A DNA stretch of 64,000 nt, from the NCBI RefSeq assembly GCF_004104355.1, contig NZ_RJLM01000007.1, positions 62,001 to 126,000 on the forward strand, written 5' to 3'. The DNA comes from Photobacterium chitinilyticum (GTDB taxonomy: Bacteria; Pseudomonadota; Gammaproteobacteria; Enterobacterales; Vibrionaceae). Shown one piece after another: positions 36,701-44,279 of this stretch. Position 1 is the first letter of the stretch, and each line of letters begins with the position of its first letter. The position numbers and the translations under genes are program-made. The notes under the pieces were generated by a model, which had not been told where the DNA came from, did no database searches, and worked only from the letters and a program-made list of their open reading frames with translations.

Positions 36701-38196
36701 GGCAACAAAAATATAACCCGATAGAAGCTTCAACTCATTGGCTTGACTGTAAGCGTACTAACCTTAATGAGCTTCAGCGTAAACAAAAAGGTATCAATAG
36801 CTTCCTGTTTAGGGACTTCCAAGAAGACGAGCCTGGAAACTTTGGAGGGCGCTTAACCCAACGCCTCGCGGCTGCATTGTTTTTTTCAGCTAAAGATGAA
36901 GTGACTACCGCTATTTTTAAGGGGCAAACCTATGCGGATTGTATTGCATCACTGAAACTTGATAAGACGATCCCCCTTTACCACTTTAAATCTCTGTATA
37001 CACCGCATTCTATGCGTGTAAGTTTGATAAACGCATATGCCTATGAGTTCGGAATTCCTCTAGAAGTAATCATGAAGCTAGTCGGTCATTCGAGCATCAT
37101 GATGCAAATCTACTACATAAAGAGCGATAAGACTGGAGCCAATATTAGGGAGCGAATCGAGAAAGGAGAAAAAGAAGCTTTAAGCAACGCGGTGAAAACG
37201 TTCAAATCGTATGTGGAACAGCAGCGTATTGAAGAATGCAAATCTCAGTTGGTTGCTTCATCACCTGAATTTTTGAATTCCCTAGACAACAGCCGACCTG
37301 CATCCAACTATCTTTTCAAGGACTTTGGTATCTGTCCTGTGGGGGGCGCATTCTGTAGCGAAGGCGGGAAACCAGTTGCCACCAAAGCGAATATTTTTTA
37401 TCCCGTCCCTGCAGGGTATCTTGGAGAACAAAACTGTATTCAGTGCCGTTTTTTCATAACGGGACCAGCATTTATGGTTGGCCTTGCTGCACTCTTCAAT
37501 GAAGTAAGTCTTGCCGTGAATACTCAGTCTTTTCGGTATTCGAAGCTTGAGGCTGAACTTAACCAAACGGCACAGGAAATCGAAGTAATTTCTCACAAAC
37601 TCTATGAGAGAAAGACTGCTGACAACAGATTAGAAAGAGATCGAAAAGATCTTATATCTCAACGTCAAAAGCTCAACTCTGAAATCGAAACGCGTGCCAA
37701 GAAGTTGGATCTGTACATGTCTGATATGAATGCTGTACATAGGCATATTCATAATTGTCAGCAGGTATTAGATCAGCAATTAGATTCAAATGAATCGAGC
37801 AAGCTACAGTTAATAGTTCCCAGACAATTCGAAATTGATGTTGAGTTGGATGAAGTTAGCAGCTTCCATCAACTTTCTGAAGTCTGTGAGAATGCAGAAC
37901 TGTATCATAGTTGTAGTGATGAGCTTTCTGTAACAAGACGCTCTCAAGCGTTAGACCAAATGATGGTTAGAAATAGCATGCCGCCACGAATGTTTCTTTT
38001 GAGTGAAGAAGAACAATTAGCAGTGGGCAATCAGTTAACCCAACTGATGTTGAGTCGCTTAGAAAGTTGGGAAAGTGTCGATAGATTAATGGATGGTCGA
38101 TTATCTATGATGGACTTAAGTGAGGATACCAAGTTTACAGCGAATACGATCCAAGAATTGTTTGAACGTTCTCAGCCACTGAAAAGGATAAAGTGA
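33712..38196 (+). CDS. gmtZ: Giant tandem-repeat recombinase of the trio (GmtZ-like)
   Basis: The 1494-residue protein is coupled to gmtY by ATGA (ATG at 33712; GTG at 33706 is less likely). Residues 5 to about 575 hold ten 57-residue repeats of the integrase-repeat type, followed by two degenerate ones to about 700. A tyrosine-recombinase-like domain follows: R908 in PARGMQIVYCD, H1099 and R1102 in TPHSMRVSL, H1126 in LVGHSS and Y1134 or Y1135 in MQIYYIK. The last 250 residues include C-rich CPVGGAFCSEGG and QNCIQCRF segments and a coiled coil near 1295-1360. It probably works with GmtY in integration and excision. Confidence 0.85.
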   Translation: MRRKLYLTYEEASLAAQHLKIEISTEYRKRYREDPHLPARPEQVYSEQWEGFEVFLGKNKRIFYTTLKEASIAAIALGIKTGAEYKERYCEDPKLPADPRSLYKKQWPGFDEFLHKEKSFYSTYEEARLAVQSLVIKTQSEYKKRYHEDPHLPSTPSKIYTQEWQGFKEFLGNISQFYLTYQEASEAARALKIKTYKEYTRRYSEDPRLPATPNKIYAIQWHNFENFLRTEEKFYPTYQDASKAARTMGIKNQKEYRLRYKEEPKLPFAPEKVYKEEWHTFSHFLNTNKKFYENYNGAREAVLTLGIKTAKEYVIRYKEDSRLPFSPKIKYSQDWQGFRKFLGSRGGFYLTYQEASNAAQSLGIKTTKEYTIRYKEDSRLPSCPNKEYKSQWTGYAEFLGKKKKVFYSTYQKASTAAQSLGIKTYNEYLKRYHEDPKLPCSPKSHYPNEWQGFSKFLAKNMIFYQSYIEASNAAQSLDIRTKEEYLKLYKKDPKLPATPNKFYLSQWKGYRIFLGLNYDFYQSYEEASEAAIKLCIISVKDYKQNYIKDLRLHSDPAAYYSKDWSNWCDFLLPKHVNNLVSFKQACQVLGVKNSQQYKKARNVIRKLPSKPEKTIEGWISWYDALDIPKPYQYDILRQIVIKHNCVNMADYKEMRVQLVDPRIPSSPEEYYKGKGWTNTFDFFGKPRPYQIKYFTDEWRLWAEKIEEFLKSARGGDTKAKDLCEFVREYIEPNGFEKSPLEYLTRGKTNIQPMLDLFDKVPITRKKKWLYSINEFLDWVVYNYLLLEDVDTGEITPIKGANNPFSHISFNGERVIQVANETNKLALPYQFVKSGRDWIYPDDSITNKQSYSDLTHLHVFPADWVAIEDISLIDESDPDCVVKVDGDKTYLWFPVYWTYTYALMQLPARGMQIVYCDSGEADSDIADFKNNKVIWKKNKSKLAGLTKHQGMVSKTGKDDFGVHYTSNKTHFDGKGYFVPFMPIELAYWLIKLIKLRKWQQKYNPIEASTHWLDCKRTNLNELQRKQKGINSFLFRDFQEDEPGNFGGRLTQRLAAALFFSAKDEVTTAIFKGQTYADCIASLKLDKTIPLYHFKSLYTPHSMRVSLINAYAYEFGIPLEVIMKLVGHSSIMMQIYYIKSDKTGANIRERIEKGEKEALSNAVKTFKSYVEQQRIEECKSQLVASSPEFLNSLDNSRPASNYLFKDFGICPVGGAFCSEGGKPVATKANIFYPVPAGYLGEQNCIQCRFFITGPAFMVGLAALFNEVSLAVNTQSFRYSKLEAELNQTAQEIEVISHKLYERKTADNRLERDRKDLISQRQKLNSEIETRAKKLDLYMSDMNAVHRHIHNCQQVLDQQLDSNESSKLQLIVPRQFEIDVELDEVSSFHQLSEVCENAELYHSCSDELSVTRRSQALDQMMVRNSMPPRMFLLSEEEQLAVGNQLTQLMLSRLESWESVDRLMDGRLSMMDLSEDTKFTANTIQELFERSQPLKRIK
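33724..35436 (+). repeat. Ten in-frame 171-bp repeats coding for 57-residue units
   Basis: Units start at 33724, 33895, 34066, 34237, 34408, 34579, 34750, 34924, 35095 and 35266. All are 171 bp except the seventh, which has one extra codon. The consensus is FYxTYxEASxAA, then xLGIKTxxEYxxRYxEDP, then xLPxxPxxxYxxxWxGFxxFLG. The DNA copies are diverged, so this is an old array and not a recent slippage product. The protein pattern resembles the phage-integrase repeat unit (INT_rpt). Confidence 0.9.
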
Positions 38197-38197
38197 T

Positions 38198-38821
38198 ATG
38201 ACAGGAATCCCTCCAGAGAAGGTGCTAGAGCAATTAAAACAGCAAGTTTCGACACGGATGCAGAACTCTTTAGAGGCTGTCTTTACTGTTTGTGAAGAGC
38301 AACGTGAACGAGGTCTTACCGATTTTAGCTACGCGACAATAGCTAGGTTGGGTAAAGGGCGAGGAGTGCCTGCCGCGCAGAGCATTCGCAATAAAACTGG
38401 CGAAGCATACCGAACCCTGATTGATAGTTTTGCATCTGCGAATTCCAAATCGGAAAAATATCCAAGTCACTCTCAAAAGGGGCAAACGTACGCATGGATA
38501 GATGAGTTAGAAGACCCAGTAGTGAGGTTACAAGCCAACATTATCTACTCTCAGAAAAAAGATGCTGAAAGACTTCTCAAAGAAGTTGTTCCTATTAATC
38601 AAGTGATTGAAGTATTCGATGGCGGAGCAACAGCTGCTTCATCAATAAAGTTAAATGAACTAGAACGCAGTGCTTTGGAGCATCTACTATCTAGGGAGTT
38701 TTTACGGCGACATCAATTGGAGCCTGGTGCGAATGGAAGTATAGTTAAGAGCGGTAGCAAAGAATCTTTTTTCCCTGTTGCGACCATAGATGCGATAAAG
38801 AAAGCATTACAGAATCTATAA
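38198..38821 (+). CDS. gmtX: Third gene of the trio (GmtX-like), function unknown
   Basis: The 207-residue protein starts one base after the gmtZ stop. It is mostly helical and basic in the first half, with TDFSYATIARLGKGRGVPAAQSIRNK, which looks like a DNA-binding helix-turn-helix. A second helical part runs from about residue 95 to 200. I recognise no enzyme motif. Size and position match the small third member of GMT systems. An accessory role in recombination or targeting is inferred. Confidence 0.75.
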   Translation: MTGIPPEKVLEQLKQQVSTRMQNSLEAVFTVCEEQRERGLTDFSYATIARLGKGRGVPAAQSIRNKTGEAYRTLIDSFASANSKSEKYPSHSQKGQTYAWIDELEDPVVRLQANIIYSQKKDAERLLKEVVPINQVIEVFDGGATAASSIKLNELERSALEHLLSREFLRRHQLEPGANGSIVKSGSKESFFPVATIDAIKKALQNL

Positions 38822-38843
38822 CAGAATCAGGAAGTATTTAAGC

Positions 38844-39323
38844 GTGAAAACCAAACTGATTACTCGAGAAGGCTACAACAAACTCAAAAAAGAACATGAC
38901 TACTTGTGGAACGAAAAGCGCCCTGAAATTACAAAGATAGTCACTTGGGCTGCAAGTCTTGGCGATCGTTCTGAAAATGCTGATTACACCTTCAATAAAC
39001 GTATCCTGCGACAAATAGATCGAAGAGTTCGTTTCTTACGAAAGTTTCTGCCTGATGTAACGGTTGTCGATTACTCACCTCAGCAAGAAGGGAGAGTATT
39101 TTTTGGTGCTTGGGTCGAAATTGAAAATGAAGCCGGAGATATAAAGAAGTTTCGAATTGTTGGCCCAGAAGAAATCTATGGTGATGTGAAAGATTACATC
39201 TCTATAGACTCTCCAATGGCCAGAGCTTTACTCAAAAAAGAAGTTGATGATGACATTGTAGTGAAAACGCCTGAGGGTGATAAAGAGTGGTTCATTAACT
39301 CTATTGAGTATGAGAAAGATTAA
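38844..39323 (+). CDS. greB: GreB, island-borne replacement copy
   Basis: The 159-residue transcript-cleavage factor is complete: N-terminal coiled coil (LITREGYNKLKKEHDYLW), the acidic tip DRSENADY with the essential D and E, and the C-terminal FKBP-like domain (SPQQEGRVFFGAWVEIE, SIDSPMARALLKKEV). GreB rescues backtracked RNA polymerase. The GTG start follows AGGAAG. It stands 22 bases after gmtX in the same operon direction and its DNA is AT-rich like the island. At the codons where the host gene is split it reads DYTFNKRIL, not DYQYNKKRL. Confidence 0.95.
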   Translation: MKTKLITREGYNKLKKEHDYLWNEKRPEITKIVTWAASLGDRSENADYTFNKRILRQIDRRVRFLRKFLPDVTVVDYSPQQEGRVFFGAWVEIENEAGDIKKFRIVGPEEIYGDVKDYISIDSPMARALLKKEVDDDIVVKTPEGDKEWFINSIEYEKD

Positions 39324-39634
39324 TCTTTCGATAAGTCGCTTATATGTTCGATTAGTTTTTTCTTATCGGCTTCACTCATTCTTGCAATTAGGCACGCAAG
39401 TTCAGCCGACACTTCATCCTCACAATAGAAATAATTCAAAGGTACACCGAGCTCATCAGCCATTCTTTGTAGTGTGCTGATGTCTGGTGTATGTCTTCCC
39501 TTCTCGTAGTGGTTCATGCGGCCACTTGCCGAGCTTGGTTCCATGCCGATACGAACACCCAGATCCTTTTGAGTGATACCTGCTTTTTTACGCGCCTCTT
39601 TGAGGCGTGTTGGGATCGGGTTTTCTCTGGCCAC
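39320..39634 (-). CDS. XRE-family helix-turn-helix regulator
   Basis: The 104-residue protein has a phage-repressor-like helix-turn-helix in residues 9-65 (LKEARKKAGITQKDLGVRIG, then MNHYEKGRHTPDISTLQRMADELGV) and a short C-terminal helical tail. The start is probably GTG at 39634. It converges with greB, their stop codons overlapping by four bases. It is divergent from the next gene, with two palindromic operators in the gap. It is the best candidate for the factor that binds O1, O2 and O3. Confidence 0.88.
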   Translation of the reverse strand: MARENPIPTRLKEARKKAGITQKDLGVRIGMEPSSASGRMNHYEKGRHTPDISTLQRMADELGVPLNYFYCEDEVSAELACLIARMSEADKKKLIEHISDLSKD

Positions 39635-39662
39635 TGAGGTTTCATTTGGTTGGTCCTGAATA

Positions 39663-39713
39663 GCTTAGATTGTCTAAGTTTTACCGATTTCTGTATACTT
39701 AGCAATCCTAAGT
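39663..39713. promoter_or_regulatory. Operators O1 and O2 in the XRE/unknown-gene divergent promoter
   Basis: GCTTAG-ATTGT-CTAAGT (39663-39679) and ACTTAG-CAATC-CTAAGT (39697-39713) are 17-bp palindromic sites, 34 bp apart start to start. A promoter TTGTCT (39670-39675), 18-bp spacer, TATACT (39694-39699) is covered by both sites, so binding would shut it off. The same pattern recurs at 32211-32227. Confidence 0.8.
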
Positions 39714-39735
39714 TTTATTGTATCAGGAGTCTAAA

Positions 39736-40311
39736 GTGTCTAAAGCTGTGGCATTGAATGAACATATTTACAACCTGCTGATCGTAAAGGATTTGGATCA
39801 ATTTACAGTTATTGAGCTCAGGGACGCTTTGGTGAAATCAACAGAACAGTTTGATGATGAAAATGAAGCAAGAAAGTTTATCTATCGTCAGTTATCGCGC
39901 ATGGTTGATAAAGGTTTGTTGGAAAAACAAGCTGCCATCAGCCGAAAAGACACTATCTACCTTAAATCTGAGGTGTTCAAACAAAGCCAATTTATTGCAA
40001 AAATTCGCAGGCTGAAAAAGCATCAGCATAGGGAGTGCATTAGGCTGCCAGAAGTACATGTACCGGCCAGTAGTGGTTTCCTAGATACAATTCGGAAAGA
40101 GAAATCTGAATTAGAGGCATTACAAGAAATTTCACTTCGTGAAATGGTTAAGTATCAAGAGGTTCTGAACCGTTTTCCTGATGAAGCCAGTTATGTTCAA
40201 ACTTTTTTTTTACAAGCAAGGGTGCGTGTCAAAAACATTCAGGGAGATCTAGAAGCTCTTACTAAGCTCTTTTTGCATTACCCTCAATCGTCGAAGAAAG
40301 CCTCATGTTGA
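39736..40311 (+). CDS. Unknown island protein, possible winged-helix regulator
   Basis: The 191-residue protein starts at GTG 39736, six bases after CAGGAG. Its first 80 residues (ELRDALVKSTEQF, RKFIYRQLSRMVDKGLLEKQ) read like a winged helix-turn-helix. The rest is charged and helical, with a likely coiled coil at about 105-185. No catalytic motif is visible. Its promoter is covered by two repressor-type operators, so it is likely expressed only when the repressor is removed. It might be an activator of excision or of cargo genes. Confidence 0.6.
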   Translation: MSKAVALNEHIYNLLIVKDLDQFTVIELRDALVKSTEQFDDENEARKFIYRQLSRMVDKGLLEKQAAISRKDTIYLKSEVFKQSQFIAKIRRLKKHQHRECIRLPEVHVPASSGFLDTIRKEKSELEALQEISLREMVKYQEVLNRFPDEASYVQTFFLQARVRVKNIQGDLEALTKLFLHYPQSSKKASC

Positions 40312-40360
40312 GGTTTTAATCAAGTAACAAAAACAACTGCAGTGGTTGAGGGAGTGTCCC

Positions 40361-41236
40361 TCAGCCATCAACTAAGCTCTCTCGCTGTTTTAGCGATTGC
40401 CCCTTGTTATCAATCCAATAATCCAGTCCATTGCATGGGTAGCCTAACAAGACGGCTGCGGCCTGAGAGCTGCTAGTGAAAAGGATGTCGTCTGTGGCTA
40501 CGAGCTTACTGTTTTCTTCTATCAGCAGACCTTTGTCAATCAGGTTATCCCTGATCTTGGTATAGCCTTTCGACAAGCTTTGATTGGCGGATATGCTGCC
40601 TTCAGAGCCTTTGAGAACGACAATGCCTTCACTGGTCAATTGAGCAGTAGCTTTGTATTTTCGCCCCTTTAGTGTCACGAGATCTTGGTTAGGTTCAGAA
40701 CTGGATGTTTGCTCTGAAGCTGTTGTTTTTACAACGGGCTCAAGCAGTTTATGACCTAAAGTGCCAAGCAAAGTACGAATGTTCTCAAGGAATTCTTCCA
40801 TTGCATCCCGCTCACCTCTTGGCAGGGAGGACTGAGGCGGCTGGTTCCCATTATCTAGCTGATAGCGGTTAGCATGAAGTGATAGTTCAATGAGGCGGGA
40901 TTCCAAATACTTAATATGGGCCTTGGTCAGATTTTCATCTTTGTTGGTAAAGCAAATAGCTTCATTCCAGAAGTCTTTTGAAGATAAGTGTTGTTGGAGT
41001 CTTTTGGTAATGTTTTCTGCTTCACCGATATAGGCAGCCAATCGGCTCACTTCATCGTCATATCCAAATAAGAAGTACACACCTGGGCGATGGACTTCTT
41101 CCCATCCATCTAAGTCTTTTATCTTCACTCGAGGAATTGCAAGAGCTTGACCTGTCCAGTTCACGATTTCTGCATGACGAATGCCGGAAACTGTTCCATC
41201 AGCAAGGTAAATTTTGAGTTGTCGTCCTTTAGTCAT
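40361..41236 (-). CDS. GIY-YIG nuclease-domain protein with C-terminal DUF4357-like domain
   Basis: The 291-residue protein has GVYFLFGYD at residues 52-60, AAYIGEAENITKRLQQHL at 67-84 with the conserved R79, and E114 in KYLESRLIEL, the layout of GIY-YIG endonucleases. The C-terminal part (GIVVLKGSEGS, FTSSSQAAAVLLGYPCNGLDYW) fits DUF4357. Such proteins are common beside restriction systems in defence islands. It is divergent from hsdM and a short hairpin (GGTTGAGGGA/TCCCTCAGCC, 40343-40365) lies at its end. Its target is unknown. Confidence 0.85.
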   Translation of the reverse strand: MTKGRQLKIYLADGTVSGIRHAEIVNWTGQALAIPRVKIKDLDGWEEVHRPGVYFLFGYDDEVSRLAAYIGEAENITKRLQQHLSSKDFWNEAICFTNKDENLTKAHIKYLESRLIELSLHANRYQLDNGNQPPQSSLPRGERDAMEEFLENIRTLLGTLGHKLLEPVVKTTASEQTSSSEPNQDLVTLKGRKYKATAQLTSEGIVVLKGSEGSISANQSLSKGYTKIRDNLIDKGLLIEENSKLVATDDILFTSSSQAAAVLLGYPCNGLDYWIDNKGQSLKQRESLVDG

Positions 41237-41418
41237 CGTTCATGAATTCTTAAGAATAGATACCACATATTAACAGGTTGCACTGCTGAAGAGGTCATAA
41301 TTGCAACTGTTTTGACTCGGTACTCAGTTTTGTTGGTATTCCAATGTATAATCGGCGGAGTTTTAGAACCTATCGTTGGCCTATTGTCTGAGTCAATGCA
41401 ACAAAGAGCCCCTTTTTC

Positions 41419-42996
41419 ATGGTCGAACAACACCAACAAGAGCTAAAAAAACAGCTTTGGAACATCGCAAATACTCTTCGTGGCAACATGTCAGCCGATG
41501 ACTTCCGTGATTACATTCTTGGCCTAATTTTCTACAAATACCTGTCAGATAAACTTAATCGCTATGCCGATGAACTGCTTTCTGTAGATGGTATCCAGTT
41601 CGCTCAAATTAATGAAAAGAGCGAAAAGGGTCAAGAGTACTTAGAAGCAGTGCAAGAAGAAGCATTAGATAAACTAGGTTACTTCTTTAAACCATCCGAG
41701 CTTTTCCATGTCATTGCAGAAGCAGGGGCGAATGGTGAGTTCATTCTTGATGACGTGCGTGATGTGCTCAATGACATCGAACAAAGTACTATGGGGGCAG
41801 ACAGTGCCGATGACTTTAATGGTTTATTTGATGAGCTAGATCTGACTTCAAACAAGCTAGGTAAAACTCCTGATGCTCGTAACAAACTGATTGCTAAAGT
41901 GCTTGAGCACTTAGACAACATCGATTTTCACCTAGAAAGCAGTGAAATCGATATTCTGGGTGATGCTTACGAATATTTGATTGGTATGTTTGCCAGTGGT
42001 GCGGGCAAAAAAGCTGGTGAGTTCTATACACCACAAATGGTTTCTAAGTTGCTAGCTAAGCTTGTGATACTTGATAACCCGAACCTAAAGTCTGTGTATG
42101 ACCCAACGTGTGGTTCTGGTTCATTGTTACTACGTGTTGCCAAAGAAGCGAATAACCCTGATTTGAAGTTTTACGGTCAAGAGCAGAACCCAAGCACCTA
42201 TAACCTTGCTCGTATGAACATGATCATGCACGATGTTCACTATAATCGGTTCGATATTCAGAATGACGATACACTAGAAGTGCCAGCACATATTGAGCAA
42301 CGTTTCAGTGCGGTTGTGGCTAATCCTCCGTTTTCTGCATCATGGTCAGCAAATCCTTTGCATCTAAACAATGAGCGTTTTTCTGATTACGGTAAGCTCG
42401 CACCTAAATCAAAAGCGGATTTTGCTTTTGTTCAGCATATGGTTCATCAGCTTGATGATGACGGCACAATGGCAGTGGTACTTCCTCATGGCGTGCTATT
42501 CCGCGGTGCTGCTGAGGGGCATATTCGTCAGCATCTAATTACAGAGAAAAACTATCTTGATATGGTGATTGGCTTACCAGCCAATATCTTCTTTGGCACG
42601 CCTATTCCAACTTGTGTGCTGGTGTTGAAGAAAAACCGTAAAGCCGATGATGACGTGTTGTTCATTGATGCGAGTAGCCATTTTGATAAAGGTACTAATA
42701 ACAACATAATGCGTGAGGAGGACTTGCAGCGCATTCTTGATGCGGTAGCTAAGCGCCAAACGATTGATAAATTCTCCTTTACAGCTACACCTGCTGATTT
42801 AAATGAGAATGACTACAACCTCAATATTCCACGTTATGTGGATACTTTTGAAGAAGAAGTTGCAGTCGACTTAGAGGAAGTATCGAAGTTACTAATAAGC
42901 AACGATAAAGCGATGTTAGAGAGTGATAAATCGATTGCCGAATTCTGCTTAGAGTTAGAGATTGACGTACCGTTTGAGGACAAGAACAATGCCTAA
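41419..42996 (+). CDS. hsdM: Type I restriction-modification methyltransferase subunit
   Basis: The 525-residue N6-adenine methyltransferase has the N-terminal helical domain (KKQLWNIANTLRGNMSADDFRDYILGL), SAM motif I in DPTCGSGSLL (D228) and catalytic motif IV NPPF at 302-305. It methylates adenines at sites chosen by HsdS and forms the M2S core of the complex. TATAAT at 41347-41352 is a plausible -10 element. The end overlaps hsdS by 8 bases. Confidence 0.96.
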   Translation: MVEQHQQELKKQLWNIANTLRGNMSADDFRDYILGLIFYKYLSDKLNRYADELLSVDGIQFAQINEKSEKGQEYLEAVQEEALDKLGYFFKPSELFHVIAEAGANGEFILDDVRDVLNDIEQSTMGADSADDFNGLFDELDLTSNKLGKTPDARNKLIAKVLEHLDNIDFHLESSEIDILGDAYEYLIGMFASGAGKKAGEFYTPQMVSKLLAKLVILDNPNLKSVYDPTCGSGSLLLRVAKEANNPDLKFYGQEQNPSTYNLARMNMIMHDVHYNRFDIQNDDTLEVPAHIEQRFSAVVANPPFSASWSANPLHLNNERFSDYGKLAPKSKADFAFVQHMVHQLDDDGTMAVVLPHGVLFRGAAEGHIRQHLITEKNYLDMVIGLPANIFFGTPIPTCVLVLKKNRKADDDVLFIDASSHFDKGTNNNIMREEDLQRILDAVAKRQTIDKFSFTATPADLNENDYNLNIPRYVDTFEEEVAVDLEEVSKLLISNDKAMLESDKSIAEFCLELEIDVPFEDKNNA

Positions 42997-44212
42997 GCAG
43001 GTAGTGCAGCCTAGTATTAGATTTTCTGAATTTGAAGGTAAGGACTGGATAGAGTATCCCCTTTCAAAAGTAGCAAAGATTGAGAGGGGGCGATTTTCTC
43101 CGCGCCCTAGAAATGACCCTCAGTTCTATGGGGGGGATATTCCTTTTGCTCAAACTAATGACGTTAGTTCATCAAGAGGATACATAAGTACTTATTCTCA
43201 AACCCTTAATGAGAAAGGACTAAAGGTAAGTAAACTATTTCCAGAGGGGACCATTCTAATGACGATAGCTGCCAATATTGGCTACTGTGGTCTGTTAAAA
43301 AGAGCAATGGCTTGCCCTGATAGTCTTGTTGGTATTAGCTGTAAAAAAGGAACACATAATCGGTTTCTTAGTATCTATTTGAATAGAGAGCAGCCTAGAA
43401 TTGACTACCTTGCCCCTCAGGCAGCTCAAAAAAACATAAATATAGAATTCTTATCACCTTATAAAGTTAAACTGCCAAGCGATGAAGGGGAACAACAAAA
43501 AATCGCTGATTTTCTAACCTCAGTAGATACTAAGATTAACCAACTAACCGAAAAGCATCGCCTACTCAAAGAATACAAAAAAGGTGTGATGCAACAGGTT
43601 TTTAGTCAACAGATCCGCTTTAAAGATGAAGATGGTAATGCGTTCTCTGATTGGGAAATTAAAGCTCTAAATGAAATCTCACTCCCAGTAAAAAGAAAGG
43701 CTTCTTCGGTAATTGAAAATGTAATGACAATATCTGCAGGGAAAGGATTTTTACATCAAAAAGATAGGTTTAGCCAGGTAATTGCCGGTACTAGTTTAGA
43801 TAAGTACACTCACCTAATGAAAGGGGAGTTTTCTTATAATCGTGGCAACTCAAAATCTTTTAAGTATGGTTGTGTTTATCTTTTGTTAGATGACGAAGCC
43901 TTAGTTCCCTTTGTATATAGGAGCTTTAAGTTGGCACATGGTGTTTCTGACTTTTACGCACAGTTGTTTGAGCATAAATATTTAGATAGGCAACTTAGGC
44001 GCTTAATATCATCTTCTGCGCGTATGGACGGGTTGTTGAATATTGGGGAGAAGGATTTCTATCAAGTAACTCTTCCTGTACCTAGTGAACCGGAACAACA
44101 AAAAATCGCTCAATTCCTTCAATCTATCGATAGAAAAATCGAAGGTGTTGCAAAGCAAATCGAACAAACCAAACAGTTCAAAAAAGGCTTACTACAGCAG
44201 ATGTTTGTATAG
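42989..44212 (+). CDS. hsdS: Type I restriction-modification specificity subunit
   Basis: The 407-residue protein has two target-recognition domains, each followed by a conserved helical spacer. The first spacer begins EQQKIADFLTSVDTKIN and the second EQQKIAQFLQSIDRKIE, both ending in a K-K-G-x-x-QQ(V/M)F pattern. The two domains read the halves of a bipartite DNA site. The ATG at 42989 overlaps hsdM and has GAGGA upstream. The recognition sequence cannot be deduced here. Confidence 0.95.
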   Translation: MPKQVVQPSIRFSEFEGKDWIEYPLSKVAKIERGRFSPRPRNDPQFYGGDIPFAQTNDVSSSRGYISTYSQTLNEKGLKVSKLFPEGTILMTIAANIGYCGLLKRAMACPDSLVGISCKKGTHNRFLSIYLNREQPRIDYLAPQAAQKNINIEFLSPYKVKLPSDEGEQQKIADFLTSVDTKINQLTEKHRLLKEYKKGVMQQVFSQQIRFKDEDGNAFSDWEIKALNEISLPVKRKASSVIENVMTISAGKGFLHQKDRFSQVIAGTSLDKYTHLMKGEFSYNRGNSKSFKYGCVYLLLDDEALVPFVYRSFKLAHGVSDFYAQLFEHKYLDRQLRRLISSSARMDGLLNIGEKDFYQVTLPVPSEPEQQKIAQFLQSIDRKIEGVAKQIEQTKQFKKGLLQQMFV

Positions 44213-44220
44213 CATATTCA

Positions 44221-44249
44221 CACAGAGTCCTTGTACTAGGGGCTCTGTG
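44221..44249 (+). other. Hairpin between hsdS and hsdR
   Basis: CACAGAG (44221-44227) and CTCTGTG (44243-44249) can pair around a 15-base loop in the 67-bp gap. There is no T-run, so it is more likely a pause or attenuation element than a terminator. It could lower HsdR relative to HsdM and HsdS. Confidence 0.45.
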
Positions 44250-44279
44250 CAAAAGTAGTCTAGGAAAATAATTCGTCAT

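Noticed and set aside
32423-38821. Three adjacent genes as a recombinase-in-trio (RIT) element
   Set aside because: Only two of the three carry recombinase residues, one is giant with repeats and the third is small and lacks a catalytic tyrosine; the gamma-mobile-trio layout fits better.
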